Of a stretch of DNA of 64,000 nt, positions 43,395 to 55,647 are shown piece by piece. Under the pieces are notes generated by a model. It was given only the letters and a program-made list of their open reading frames with translations, was not told the origin of the DNA and made no database searches. This DNA comes from Tetradesmus obliquus. Lineage: Eukaryota; Chlorophyta; Chlorophyceae; Sphaeropleales; Scenedesmaceae. Location: NCBI GenBank assembly GCA_030272155.1, contig CP126191.1, positions 1,820,501 to 1,884,500 on the forward strand. Direction: 5' to 3'. The translations under genes were made by a program, and so were the position numbers. Positions within the stretch are counted from its first letter, which is position 1, and each line of letters starts with the position of its first letter.

Positions 43395-46300
43395 CCACCA
43401 CCAAGCAGGCTTTAGCGGTGCCAACAGCAGCTGCTGATACAGCAGCTGTGTCCATGGCCGGAGCTTCTGTTTGATGCACAACTATCGATTTGGCTCTGTG
43501 CAGGTCAACCTTTGGCAGATGACACAGCAGCCAGCACAACCCCCTACAACTCAATTAGCCTGCATCTCACACAAGCAAAGCATGCTGCCACACACACATG
43601 CAAACGCCTGCGCCCTGCCATGGTGATCTCCCGCTACACCACACTAGCAGGCTTATGTATACCTGCATCCACAGATACACACACACATTGCTACACCTTC
43701 ATAAACACTATACCGAACATAATGAGACACACGTGCATACACCTGCGCCCGGCCAGTGTCACCTCCCGCCACACCACATCGTTGAAGCCCAGCGGCCGCG
43801 CCTCCGCTGCCTGCATCAGCGCCAGCGCCTGCAGCTGGTGTGGCTTCAGAGTCAGCCCGGCTGCACAGCCGCGCGGCTGCTGAGCGGGCTCCTGGGGGCC
43901 TGCAGAAACATGGCGAAAGGAACACCAGGCAGCAGTGCGGTGCTGAGGCTTGGCATGTTGCACGAGCGCCAGTGAATGGTGCGGCATGGGATTAGCAGCA
44001 AGGGGTCAGTTTGCCACCCAGCAGCACAGTTGTAGGCACTGTTACACGCATTGAGCAGCAGCAAGTGTCACACGGTGTTCAAGCAGCCAGCAGCAAGCAA
44101 GCAAGCATCCACCCACCTGTCTTCAGCAGGTGCACCAGCAGGGGTGCTGCTTCCTTCTCCCTCTTGTAGTAGCCGTCCCACTCGCCAGCCTGTTGCAGCC
44201 ACTCATCAAACACGCTGACATCGCCGCCCTGCTGCTGCAGCAGCTCCCGCAGGGTGGCCCTGAGGGGCAGGCCGCTGCTCAGCTGCAGCAGCAGGCGCTG
44301 GCTCAGCGGCTTCTTGCGTGATCGAGTAAGGAAAGATGGGGCATCCGCGTCGCGTGCAGGAGGCGCACCGCCCGGCCAGGGGTCCCTGCAACACATAACA
44401 TGTCACAAAATCGTTGCTATCGTACTCGGGTCGTGCTGGCATCAGCTGAGTTTGGAGCCATAGCCGTTGTTACGCCTGCCCTGTCATATGAATCTGGGGA
44501 GCTCACAAATATGATTTGGCAGCAGCGCGTACCTGTCGAGCTTATTGATGTCGCATGGCTTGTTCTTCCACTGCCCGGCAAAGTCATCCGCAGCCGCACC
44601 TGCAGCGGCAGCAGCAGCAACGCACAAGATCACGCACGTACAGCAGCCAGCACCAGTATGACATTTTCATTGCGCGCTTGTGCACCGACCAGGAGGAAAT
44701 GTGCATCAAAAGAGACGCAGCATGTGGTTTGTGTGTGCCACTTTTCAGGACCAGGAGCAGCAGCAGCAGCAGTGACGCAGCCGCAAGTACAAAAGCTGCT
44801 CAGTTGATTCACACCAAGCCGCATATGCATGGTTTGCTTGCTTGAGCCGCACATGTGTTGCTGGCAATGACACCATGCCTCACGAACGACACCAGCGCAT
44901 GCCCATGCTCCGGCTCGGCCAAACAGGTGGAAACAGTTGCTTCCAACCATACAGCTAAGCTGGACTGTGGGCTCACGTGTGGAAAAGGCCCAGGGCCTGT
45001 GGTGTGCTGCCTCCCCAGGCACGCTGTCAATGGTGCGGTGGATGGGCGATGGCGGGCTGCTGTGCGGCCACGTCCACACCTGCAGCGCAGCACCATGGAG
45101 CAAGAGACTATCACAGTATGACGTGATGCCTGGCTGCTGGTTTGTACTGTGATGCTCGCCAGAATAAAGCATCTGCCAGCCAGCAGAATGGTTCACAGCT
45201 GTCGGTCGTGCGCCGTGGGTAAGGCTGCAGACCATGCAGCTGTTGTGCAAAGCACAAAGAAGTATAGCACAAACTCCGCGGCAATCATTGATAGCTACAC
45301 ACTACTGTGAACTTCACATTGCCTGCACGCCACAGTGCAAACTTCAGAGTGCCTTGCGCACTCACAGTGAAGCATTGGTCACCCCTGCGCTTACTGTAAG
45401 CTTCACAATGCCCTCTCACTCGCTTTGAACTTCACAGTACCCTCCCAACCATTGTGAACTTCACAGTGCCCTGTCACCCACCGTGAACTTCACGGTGCCC
45501 TCGCGTGCAGTCCTGCCTCTGCCGCCCAACACCAGGTCCACCCCAACAGCAATGCACGGCCGCAGCTTGTAGCCGCGTGCATTGCCGCTGCCTCTGATGT
45601 GTGTGAAGGTGGACAGCTGCTGCAGCTCATGCACAACCTCCAGGAAGTCCTGCTGCTCTCTGTATGCGCTGTCAAAGGCCCGCGCCGCCACCGCCGTCTG
45701 CGCAAACAGCGACTCTGCAGGTGGCAAGGCAGAGCATCACAAGCAGAAGCAGTGACTGGGTCGTGCTTTCGGGCAGGTGCACGTTACTGCATGCGGACAG
45801 CTGCCATCCTGCAGGTGCGGCGATCGACTTCCGCCTAACTTAAAATCCCTCTTAGCCGAAGGAGCCATGCACACACATCACCACATTCAACAAGAGATGG
45901 GAGATGATACCATTTGGTGCTGCTGAGGCGGTGGCCCGAAGGTTTGTATCCAGCACACGTAACGCAGATCACTGCATCCCTGCGAAACCTCTGGCACCTG
46001 GGCACGTATTATACAACAAGCTGCTGGCACCAGTCCTGCACAAACCACCACATACTGCCAGCGCACACATGATATGTACCTGCTGCCTGCTGCTGCTCTT
46101 CTGTGTCCACAAAGGACTGCCGCCAGCCAAAGCGCCCAGGCCCAACCGTGCCTGCTCCCTCTGTGTCCTGCCAGCTCGCATACAGCAGCAGCACCTTCCG
46201 CTCTGCCATGAGCTGCAGTGACTCCTGGCTGCTGCCTGCCATCACGGTTGACAGCCGCAGGCGTGCTCGCGTCGCCCGCACCTCCTGTCTGCCTAGAAAT

Positions 46301-46470
46301 TGAAGGTACTCCGCTGCAGTGCGGCCGTTGGTGTGCGGCTCCACATCTGACACCTTGCCGGTGCTGACAGCTGCTGCACCTGTGTACAGCTTGATCTGAT
46401 GTGGCGGCAGCTGCAGCTGCAGCTGGCTGTCTGGCACCTGGGCAGCCTCCTTGGCGGCGCGCAAAGCCAT
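33975..46470 (-). CDS. SNF2-family DNA-dependent ATPase with inserted RING (RAD5/HLTF/SHPRH type)
   Basis: At least 24 exons, about 1850 residues. Exons (minus strand): 46470-46080, 45714-45482, 45079-44977, 44599-44533, 44385-44117, 43899-43743, 43344-43271, 42873-42212, 41957-41908, 41619-41561, 41300-41200, 40950-40930, an unresolved one, 40541-40504, 40313-40124, 39941-39785, 39401-39135, 38915-38708, 38479-38393, 37860-37821, 37581-37494, 36806-36659, 36172-35726, 35618-33975. Motifs: [15 protein letters not shown] site [32 protein letters not shown] (motif II); degenerate RING CGVC ... CGNVFCKG ... [61 protein letters not shown] (motif VI). An acidic/Ala insert of about 200 residues follows motif I, and the last 690 residues are low complexity. 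The family remodels chromatin or remodels stalled forks and ubiquitinates PCNA. Motif III and its exon junctions are unresolved near 40.7 kb. The N-terminus is uncertain: an ATG at 46634 opens MADHSIDFELDG but its donor is out of phase. TGTAA at 33893-33889 and 33867-33863 on the minus strand. Confidence 0.85.
36141..36340. repeat. Three tandem copies of an exon start of the SNF2 gene
   Basis: ACAGGTCCATGGTGCGCTCC plus the acceptor side (real exon edge 36145-36180) recurs at about 36225-36260 and 36296-36334, spaced about 79 and 71 bp, in the upstream intron. The copies carry small indels (CTCAG becomes TTAACAG or CTAACAG) that would break the frame. Confidence 0.85.
36748..37195. repeat. Four tandem copies of the motif V exon start of the SNF2 gene
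   Basis: CAGCAGGTAGATGTCGCTGG ... GCCGCACGCGGCGCTGCAG (real, to 36812) recurs at 36909-36978, 37014-37092 and 37125-37195. Read on the minus strand they give [17 protein letters not shown] (real), [34 protein letters not shown] and [15 protein letters not shown]. The nearest copy is fully open with its own CTGCAG acceptor. Confidence 0.9.
39394..39541. repeat. Duplicated splice acceptor of the SNF2 RING exon
   Basis: CCGACAGCCTGCAGGGCAGC and following bases (39394-39438) recur as CCGACAGACTGCAGAGCAGC (39492-39541), 98 bp upstream in the intron. This includes the first bases of the exon and the CTGCAG acceptor (changed to CTGCAG with an AGT context). Confidence 0.75.
40545..40620. repeat. (CAG)25 microsatellite at an intron 3' end
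   Basis: Pure CAG array directly upstream (minus strand) of the exon 40541-40504, so the intron of the SNF2 gene ends (CTG)25-CAG. Confidence 0.95.
40767..40862. repeat. (GGCA)24 tetranucleotide array
   Basis: About 24 units of GGCA/GCAG with a single GGGC interruption, between the motif II exon and the next recognised exon of the SNF2 gene. Confidence 0.95.
45298..45505. repeat. About 31-bp tandem array derived from a SNF2-gene exon end
   Basis: The real exon end (GTGAACTTCACGGTGCCCTC, 45483-45502) is followed in the intron by about six decaying copies at about 31-bp spacing: GTGAACTTCACAGTGCC, TTGAACTTCACAGTACC, TGTAAGCTTCACAATGCC, CAGTGAAGCATTGG, GTGCAAACTTCAGAGTGCC, GTGAACTTCACATTGCC. 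Similarity decreases and then rises again at the far end. Confidence 0.85.
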
Positions 46471-47144
46471 AGACGCCTCCAGCAGAGCAAGCTGCAGACG
46501 GGCAGTGACGTGCAGCAGATGTCAGGACAGCTGTCACCAGTCGATTCATAGTCACAATGTTTTCCTGCAGCCAGGACTCCTGAGCTAGCAGAGGCCCACC
46601 CGTCAAGTTCGAAGTCGATGCTGTGGTCTGCCATGACGCATGCTTGTCTCGCAGCTCAGAGCAGGTGCACCTCATCATACACGTGTCTTTTGGTGTCAAG
46701 CAAGGGAGGCACAGCTGCAGGGTCTGCAGAAGCTCCATCATGTGATTGACAGGGGTGCAAACCATGTGATGATTGAAGGCCGCCTGTATCGGGCAAAGGA
46801 TCCGTATAACCTTCGCGGCTGCTACGTTTCAGCAGCTGTTGGGTGCACTCAGAAAGCTGTACAAACTTATTCTCATGTTGTTGACACACGGTCAAATTTA
46901 GTCAATGTAAGCACAGTGAACCTGCACATGACACCGCCGGTGACACAGGAAAACCTGAGCAGAAAGCTATCAATAGCCATTTTTGATGCCTCTGGTGATG
47001 GACACAGGGATCGTCCGCGACACCATCTGTCTCTCGACTCAGCCAAGCACGACAAACACTTAGAATCAAAGACTGCTGCCTGTTGATCCAAGATTTTAAA
47101 TTAATGATGTAATAGCTGCATAACAGCGGCACCGTTGCAGCAAG
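46471..47144. other. Region between the divergent SNF2 and coiled-coil genes
   Basis: Probably contains both 5' leaders and promoters. A 148-codon open frame (46640-47086, +) has no recognisable content. An ATG at 46634 (-) could be the true SNF2 start (see that entry). Confidence 0.45.
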
Positions 47145-49794
47145 ATGCAGGGTCCGCACAGAGCAGCAGGGCAGCAGAGGAGGCCCCGCAATGGAAGCAG
47201 TGGCTCCAGGTGCAGCCAAAACCCAGTGTTGCTTATGTTTCAGCAGGTATATCATTCAACACATCTGACACGTTCTCGCTGTGCACTCAGGCAGCAGCAG
47301 CAACACAGGACAGCCAAGCGCAGCCTGCTTCCAGCGCTTGAAATTTCAAGGTGAGCTCCCTCTAACAGGTTGCAGCTCTCAGGCAGCAGGCAACAATATT
47401 GGTTCTTACACTTCATTTTTATACCTGCAGCCCGCCGTACCACGAGGATGTGGCAGGTGAGGGGGCCGTTGGCTGGGCAGGCTGTGTAAGCAGCTGGGCA
47501 GCAGTGCCATGTGAGCCACATCGTGTGTTGCTGTTCTACACAGAGCCGCAAAAAGCTTTCAACTTACAGGAGCAACACTCAAAAGGCGCTATACCCATGT
47601 ATTGCCATGTCGATGGCAGGTTGATGCGTGCCTTTAGTGGTGGACACAGAATTTCAAAGATTGTCAATGCTTGCTGCTGTGCTTTGCTACCTGCTGCAGC
47701 AGCAGACTCACAGCCCAGCCCAGGCGTGCTGCTGCCAGTGGATAGTTCCAGCCAGCAGCTCATCCTGCAGGCAATCGATGACTTCGTGCTGCAGCTGCCT
47801 CTGGGTGCTGACCGCACATCAGCAGACATCGAGGCAGCGGTGTCTGCAGAACTTCTCAATCTGCACCTGGCAAACCAGCAGTTGAAGCAGCGCTTGCTCA
47901 AATGGTGAGTTGATATACCAGCCTGCTGTGGGCAGTGCTTGATCAAATTGTGACACTGCACCTTCTTTGATTTGCAAATCTGTCAACAGATGAAGATACC
48001 TCCATGGCAGCACTGCTCTGTTGTGCTTTGCTGCAGGTGTAAGGTACAAACATAGTACACTGGGCAAGCCATGTGCATGGATCCTTGTCTCTTGAAGCAA
48101 AACATGCGCCAATGACTGCTTGTTTGTGGTGGTCCCACCCGCATATGTGTTGCTGTTCACAACAGGACAAACGCGTCCCAGGAGCTGCAGGATCTTGTCC
48201 AGCAGCAGCAGACCGAAATACAGCAGCTGCAACAGCAACAACACCAACGTTCAGCAGACGCAGCAGACGCAGCAGACGCAGCAGACGCAGCAGCAGCAGC
48301 CTCTCAGCAGCAGCAGCAGCTTGAAACCGCCAATGCAGAGCTAAGGCAGCAGCTGCAGGGTGCAACCAGCAGGCTGCATGAGGTAGAGGCGGCCATGCAC
48401 AAAGTAATGGAGCAGCAGGTAAGGCCAAGCACATACCCAGCAGCTTGTGCATGGTAAAGGATGTGTAACATTCGGCAGCAGACTAGAGCCATCCCATCCC
48501 ATCACAGTGCTTGAGAGTCAGGTGCATAATCAACACCAACAATGTTGTTCCCTGTGCATCCTTGGCTGCTGTTAATGGGCGCTGCTTGCCGCTGTGCCTG
48601 CTGCAGTCGCTGGGCGCCAACCTAGACAGCTCCAAGCTTGCTGCTGAGCGTGATGCCGCCAATGCAGCGCTGTCAGAGGCGCGGAACGCAGCATCTGCAG
48701 CACAACAGGATGCAGCAAGGTCAGGCAGGGTTGCTGATAGTAGAAAGCACACGATAAGGACTTCATAGATTGCCCTGTCACTACCAGCAACAGCATGTCA
48801 TCTTTTCCAGCGCTGCTGTCCTGCATTTGATGTAGAGATGCAGCCGGACGGCTGCTGTTAGGTCTCATCACCCAATCACCCAATGAGCTGTCCTGCATTT
48901 CATGCCACATGCAGGTTGCGTCGTGCGCTGCTGGACGCTGAAATTGATACACAGCGTGCAAGTGTGGCAGCAGACGCTGCACGCCAAAAGGTGGCAGAAC
49001 TAGAAGCCGAGCTCAGCAGGAGCAGGTGAGCAGTGCTGTGCTGTACAGACAGCAGCTGCCAGCAAAGTGGTCAGCCACAGCTCACACATCAAATGGCAGA
49101 GACCAGGTTTAATGCTTGCCGTGTTTGCTGACAAGCGACTGCTGCCACATACATCTCAAACACAAGCACCTGTCCTGTTTTGCAGAGCTCAACTGGTCAG
49201 CGCCAAAGCCGAGGCAGATGCCCAGCAGCGACGGCTGGCAGCAGCAGAGTCAGCGTCTGCCACCTCTGGTGCACAGCTGCTGGAGGCGCAGGCAGCCCTG
49301 TCACAGGCCCGACTAGAGGTGGCAAAGGGACAACAAGAGGCAGAGCAACGGCTGGCAGCAGTGCAGCTACAGTGCAAGGGCTGTGCAGAGAAAGCAGGGC
49401 AGATCATCGACTTGCAGGATGAAGTGCAGGGCCTCAAGGCAAGGCACGTGCGCCTAGAGCTGGCAGTGCAGCATGAGAAGAGCAACAACAAGACGCTCTT
49501 TGAGGGCCTGGATGACTGCAGGTCGGAGCTCGACCAGGCCAAAGCAGCCCTGGTTGATGCAGTGCGCAGCAGGGACCAGCTGTTTGTTCAGCTGCATGGC
49601 AGCGGCGGTGGCAGCACCGCTGCAGCGGCTGCTGCTGCCGCTGGCGCTGCTGTGGCGGCACCAGGAAGCTGCTGCGGCAGTGACGGGGTGCAGTGTGCTG
49701 GCGACGTCCCAATGCTGGCCTGGGGCTCCGCTGCTGGCAGTGCCGCGCACTCGCCTGCCAAGCGAGCTAGCTGTGCCTCCGGCTATGCAGAGCT

Positions 49795-49839
<45 letters not shown>

Positions 49840-51737
49840 GCAGCAGCTGCTGCCAGTGCAGCTGGGTGAGGAGGGGCTGATCCAGAAGTGCAGCAGCATG
49901 CAGCTGCGGCTGCAGGAGCAGGACGCAGAGCTGCGCAGCCTGAGGCAGCAGCTGCTGGAGCTGCAGCTGCAGCTGTCGGACGCCCAATCTGCCGCATCCA
50001 TTGCGCAGCAGCAGCTGCAGAACTGCAAGTCAGAGCTGGACTCCGTCAAGGCAGATGCAGACAAGTCAGCTGCTGCAGCTGCAACAGCATCCAGTGCTTC
50101 AGAGCAGCTGCGGCAGGAGCTTGCGCAGCTGCAGCTGCAGCTTGCACAGCAGAGCCCTGAGCTGGCTGCTGCCAAGGCACATGCCGAGAAGCTGGAATCG
50201 CAGCAGCGAGTGCTGCTGGGTGATGTGAATGAGTCCATGGAGGCTGCCACCTCTGCAGCAGCAGGCCAGGCTGCTGCTGTTGCGCGTGCTGAGGCCCTGC
50301 AGGTGCATCTAGATGAGCTGCAGGGCCAGTTAGATGCTGCACAGCGACAGTGGAAGCAGCAGGCGGCAGGTCTGCAGGAGGCAAAGGAGCAGGTGCGGCA
50401 CTTCCCTGCATGTCTGCGCATGCGGCAGTGGCCAGAAAAGGCATGTGTTGTGTGGCCGTTTGAAATCCCAAGGCCGTGCCTCAAAGCTGCAGTGCAGAGG
50501 AGCGAATTCAGTGTCTGTGCCTGCTTGCCACTCAGTTGCCAGCAGGCACAGCTACGGTCTGATGACATGTGTACCATCATGATTGCGCTCAACGCCTCCT
50601 CTTGTTGCGCTCTGCCGCTTCTTGCAGCTGGCACAGCAGCTGTCAACAGCAGAGGCAGCCGCCCGCTCACAGCTGAAGCAAGCTGAAGCGCAGCACCAAG
50701 CACAGCTTGAAGAGCTGGCAGCTGGCCATGCGGCAAGGGTTGATGTCCTGCGCGGGGAGCTTGCTGCTGATGCTACAAGCGCCAAGAGGGCAGAGACAAA
50801 GATGCAGGTGCGCTGTGAAATGCTGGTTGTTTCGAGCCTCAGCACTGCCTTTAGGCACATGCAACACTGTGCAGACATGTGTTGCTATGTGCATAGCAAG
50901 TGTTGCGAATGGTGGACGTAATCCGTGTGAACCTCGCCAATGTCCTCACCACATGTTGCATTGCAGGCATTGCAGCAGGAGCATGCTCAGCAGCTGGCTG
51001 AGGCGCAAGCAAATTCTGCAAGAGCAACGGCCCGGCAGCAGGAGCTGCAGAGGGCACTTGACGCTCGGGATTCAGAGCAGCAGCAGCTGAAACAGAAGCT
51101 GGCTACCGCAGAGCAGGGGCTTGCGGCAGCACGTGCAGAGGCAGAGCAGCAGCTAGCGGCAGCATCCAAGCAGGCAGCACACCTGCGGCAGCAGCTGCTT
51201 GAAGTGCGTGGTGAGCGGCTGCAGCTGCAGGAGCAGCTGTCAGCTGCGCAGTCAGCCTCTGGCAGCAGCCAGCAGCTGGTTCAGCAGATGCTTGCTGCGC
51301 AGCAGGATGCAGCTGCAGTGGCTGCTGGCTTGCGGCAACAGCTGCAGCAGGTGCAAGCGCAGCTGCAGGAGCAGGAGGCCAAGGTGCAGGTGGTTGCAGC
51401 TGAGAGGGCAAGGCTGGAAGGCCGGCTGGCTGAGGCTGTTGCTGGCAAGGAGGCAGCAGCCAGGCAGGCAGCAGCCGCTGGGGAGAAGCTGGCTGCAGCA
51501 GCGGCTGCACAGGAGGCACTGCAGCTGCGGCTGGAGGTGGGTACAGTTTGCGTCGGTAGTGCTGGCACGATCCTTGCTTGTCCGCATTGTAGTGTCTGGA
51601 AGGTAAGCGATGCCGTGCACGATGAAAGCTGCAGAGCGCCGTGCCTGCTGATGACTGCATGTCAAATGTGTGCTCAGCGATTATGCGCTCTTTGCATGTT
51701 GCAGGCTGTCAACATGGATGTTGCGAGGCGCTCCTGG

Positions 51738-51801
<64 letters not shown>

Positions 51802-52463
51802 TTTACAACATTCCAACTGCCTGGCGGCCACGCCCTGGCTCCGCTGCATCAGCCTCGCCTCCAACCTCGCCCAGCAGCAGTGCTAGCTGCAGCAGGGCGC
51901 AGCTGGAGCGCAGCAGGCAGCAGCTGAACAGGCTGGCGCAGACGCTGGCTGAACGGGACGCTGAGCTAGCTGAGCTGAATGCGGAGCTTAACCAAGCGCA
52001 GGCAGAGAACCAGCAGCTGTATGGGCAGCTGCAAGCGCTGCAGGCTGCTGCAGCGCAGGGCAGTGCCGGCGCAACAGCTCCACAGCAGTCGGCGGCAGTT
52101 GATCTTAGCACACAGCAGCAGCTGCAGTCGCTGCGCCAAATGGTGAGGGGTCCCTGCTCTCGGATTGTGTTGGAACATGGGCATTGTGGGATCGTCTATG
52201 CCACAGCCTTGGCTACTCATTAGTGCCGTGTGCTGCACCTGCAGGGGCTGCCTTCAAAGCGATGAGTCAATTGACTGCGTGCTGTCTTGTATTTGCCCCT
52301 TTTAGCAACAGTCAGCTGGCTGTAGCTGACGATGCAATATTTCGCTTCACTCCAACTGCAGGTGCGCCAGTTGAGCATTGAGCTGGATGAGAAAGAAGCG
52401 CAGCTGGCAACTCTACCTGGGCTGCAGCTGCAGCTGGCAGCGCTGTCAAAACAGCTGTTATCT

Positions 52464-52506
<43 letters not shown>

Positions 52507-54481
52507 GTGGAGCAGGCGAAGTGGATGCTTTGCAGCAACAGCTTTGTGACTTGCGGCAGCAGCTGGCTGCCGGCGAGTCTTCAGAAGCTGCTGCCAGAGC
52601 CGAGGCAGCTGCTGTGGCAGCTGCCGCAGCAACCACCAGAATAAACAGCAGCAGCAGCAGCGATGCCACGCTGCAGACGCTGCTGTTTGAGCTGATGCAG
52701 CTGAAACGTCAGCTAGATGCTGCAACAGCACGAGACACAGGTGCTGCAGCAGAGGCAGAGCAGCTGCGTCAGCGAGTGGCTGAGCTGCAGGGCCAGCTGC
52801 AGGCAGCAAAGACAGCAGCAGAGGCTGCACAGGCAGCCGAGCAGGGCTTGCAGCGTCAGGCACAGGCAGCTGCTGAGGCCAGGGAGCAGCTGCAAGCCGA
52901 GCTGCAGTTTTTGCAGCGCCAGTTTGAGGAGGTTACTGCTGAGCTGCATGCTGCCAAGGCAGCAAAGGAGGAGCACCTGCTGCAGGTGCGACGCAACAAT
53001 TGCTGCTGTTACGTTGGTGGCGCGGCTGCTGTGCATCGGTGGTGCGTTTTGGAACTGGTCACAGTTAAGCAGGCCTGCAATGGATGACAGACAAGCAGAG
53101 TCGCAAGTATCATCTAAGCATATGTTCAGACGAGTAGCTGCTGTGTAATGTAACACAACGTTGCTGTGCTGCAGGTGCATTCACTGCAGCAGCAGTCGGC
53201 CAGCAATGGCGGCGCCCAACGCGCGGAGCTGGACCTGTTGAAGCAGCAGCTACAGCAAGCGCAAACTAGTGAGGCGGCAGTGAGGTGAGCAGCAGCAGCA
53301 ACAGTAGATGGTGCGGGCTTTAGTAACTGATGCCGCAACCAATGCAACCCCCTAGCATGCTTGCAGGTATACACCAGGTGAACTTATCTTAATGCTGCGA
53401 CGGCTGTTGTTTCTGCTGCTGCTGCTGCTGCCCCTGCTCATGTAGCTGTCAGACAAATATACAATGTACAGCTCGCAAGATGATTGATGCTGGCATCTGG
53501 CTGCTTGCTCTTCTCCACTGCTGTGCCTTCCTGCATCCAGGGCTGAGCTAGTTGGGGTGCAGCAGCAGCTGCAACAACTACAGGATCAGCTGCTGCTCCT
53601 TCAGCAGCAACAGCAGCAGCAGCAGCAGGAGACTGAGGAGCCTTCTGGCACTGCCCGCAAGATGCAGTCCCTTCTACTGCAGAAGGATCGCGACATTCAA
53701 AGGCTGCAGCAGCAGCTGCAAGAGGAGCAGCAGCACACTCAGCAGCTTGCACAGCAGGCGCAAGACCTGCAGGCGCAGCAGTTACAGGCGCAGCAGGTGC
53801 CAGCAGCAACAGTCAGCGCCGCAAACAACAGACACTCAAGTGATGCCGACATGGCTGGTGCACCCGAGCGTGGAGCTGCTGACAGCCAGCAGCAGGTGGC
53901 ACAGCAGCAGCCTATTGATGATCACAGCAGAGCCAGCAGCAGCCACAAGCTGGCAATTGCTGGGCTTGGCAGTCTGGATCCCGCACACCTGGCACGCAGC
54001 CTGCGCAGCACCAGCAGCGGCAGGTCAGGCAGCAGGGGCAGGGGCTGGTCTGACAGCAGTAGCGCTGGTGCTGATGCAGGCAGCAGAGCGCTCAGCCTTG
54101 CAGCCAGCATGGCCCAGAGCATTGGCTGCGACATGCCGAGCCCTAGCCTGTTCCCTGGAGCTAGCAGTGCTAACGGCAGTGGTGCATATGGAGCTGCAGC
54201 AGGGCCAGCAGCTTGGAGAAGCAGCGGCGGCAACAGCAGCGGCGGCCAGCTTGGCTCAGCTGGGGTCAGCAGCAGGCGCGGCAGTGAGCAGGGGTTCACA
54301 GCCAGCGTGTTAGCACCAGCTGGGGCAGGGAGTCTGGCATCACCAGATAGGCTGAGTCGCAGTCCAAGCAAGCGTGCTGCAGCAGTACTGGTAGAGCAGG
54401 GGCTGGCTCGGCTGTCTGGTGCATCTGGTGGCGCAGACACTGGCAGGCACAGCCTTAGCTCTGGACTTGCTAGGCTTGAAA

Positions 54482-54512
<31 letters not shown>

Positions 54513-55647
54513 GGAGTCCTCTGCAACACAGCAACCTGCTGCATACCGCAGATCAGGGTCGTTGAGGTGGGAGGGTGAGGCATCACCAGGAGCAGATGCA
54601 GGAGCAGCAGGCATCAGAGATGCCGCATTTCTGGAGCGCTCCGCTGCACCTTCAAAGATGCCGTCTAGTGCCGGCTCGCGTGCGGTGTCAAGGCAGCCTA
54701 GCCGCGGCATGCAGGCGGCAGCAGCGGCTGCTGCTGTGGCTCCAATGTCGTTCCTGAGCAGCAGTAGCGATGAAGGAGAGCAGGATGTTGGCACTGTGGG
54801 CATGCTCGGAGGCATCAGCGCAGCAAGCAGCAGCAGAAGCATGCGGCAGGGACTGTCCAGGAGCAGCTCTCGCAGTGCTGCTGCTGCATCCAACACACGC
54901 AGCGCTGACGGTGCTGTGTATGCTGAGCCAGCTGACATTGGCAGCTTAGGGAGCAGAGTGGGCAGCTTTGTGCAGCGGGATTCCGCACAATCCCAGAATG
55001 GGCGTGAACTGCAGCAGAGCAGTTCAGAAGCTGGGAGCAGCAGCAGGGCCAAGCTGCTGGCAGCATCTATTGGCGGGTACAGTGCAGAAAAGCTGCAGAA
55101 AAGCTTGAGCGCAAAAACAGTGCAGCAGAAGCCGGCGGCAGTTGAGGCAGCAGCAGCAACAGCTGACACAGCGGCAGCAGCAGCAAAAACAGCCAGGCGC
55201 AGGGCACTGTCTTTCACTGGCTCTGCTGCACCGGCTGGCCCTGCACACCCAGCAGGGTCTGCTGCTAGTACGGGCATGGTGCATGCAAGCAGTGCGGGTG
55301 AACTGCTTGAATCTGCGCACGCAGCGCCACATGGCAGCGCAGCAGTACGGCAGCTGAGGCCTGCCCTGAGCCGCGCTGCGCGCGTTGCCGGCGTCATGGC
55401 GGGCAGGGGCAGTGTGAGTTTCAAGGAGCCACCTAGCAGCGACACCATTGCTGCGATGCATGCGCTAGATGTGTCGACGAGAGTGAAGTCAGCAGACGGC
55501 GGTATGCTGCGGTTGCAAGAGGGTGAGAGTGCAGGGGCTGCGGGTGTGGGTGGCAGCAGCAGGGTGCCGCGCTCGGTCAGTGGCAAGCGGCAGCAGGCTG
55601 TGATGGAGACAGCTGCCCGTTTGATGGCTGCGTCAGACAGTGATTGA
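47145..55647 (+). CDS. Very long coiled-coil protein, unrecognised
   Basis: Thirteen exons join in frame to 2049 residues: 47145-47350, 47431-47456, 47700-47904, 48166-48418, 48607-48719, 48915-49025, 49186-50392, 50628-50807, 50967-51536, 51705-52142, 52362-52985, 53175-53284, 53541-55647 (TGA). All introns are GT-AG. The N-terminal 80 residues are basic (MQGPHRAAGQQRRPRNG). They are followed by a non-coil segment SSQQLILQAIDDFVLQLPLG, then about 1200 residues of Ala/Glu/Gln/Leu heptad coiled coil, interrupted by Gln runs encoded by CAG arrays and Ser-rich hinges. The last 600 residues are Ser/Ala/Gly-rich and disordered, with short islands such as GRGSVSFKEPPSSDT and a closing SGKRQQAVMETAARLMAAS. 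It resembles centrosomal/basal-body, Golgi-tether or myosin-tail-like scaffold proteins in build, but no specific family motif is seen. TGTAA at 55912-55916 and 56022-56026. Confidence 0.78.
51741..51799 (+). repeat. (CAG)n microsatellite coding poly-Gln in the coiled-coil gene
   Basis: About 20 CAG units translated as Gln within exon 10. Shorter runs of the same kind occur in exons 7 (49797-49838) and 11 (52467-52505). Confidence 0.95.

Noticed and set aside
46640..47086. 148-codon plus-strand open frame between the SNF2 and coiled-coil genes
   Set aside because: Overlaps the presumed SNF2 5' end, has no recognisable features, and the stronger model starts at 47145.
48825..48905. 14-bp repeat CTGTCCTGCATTT near a coiled-coil-gene acceptor, possibly another exon-edge echo
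   Set aside because: The repeat lies wholly within the intron and does not include exon bases, so it was not counted among the exon-edge cases.
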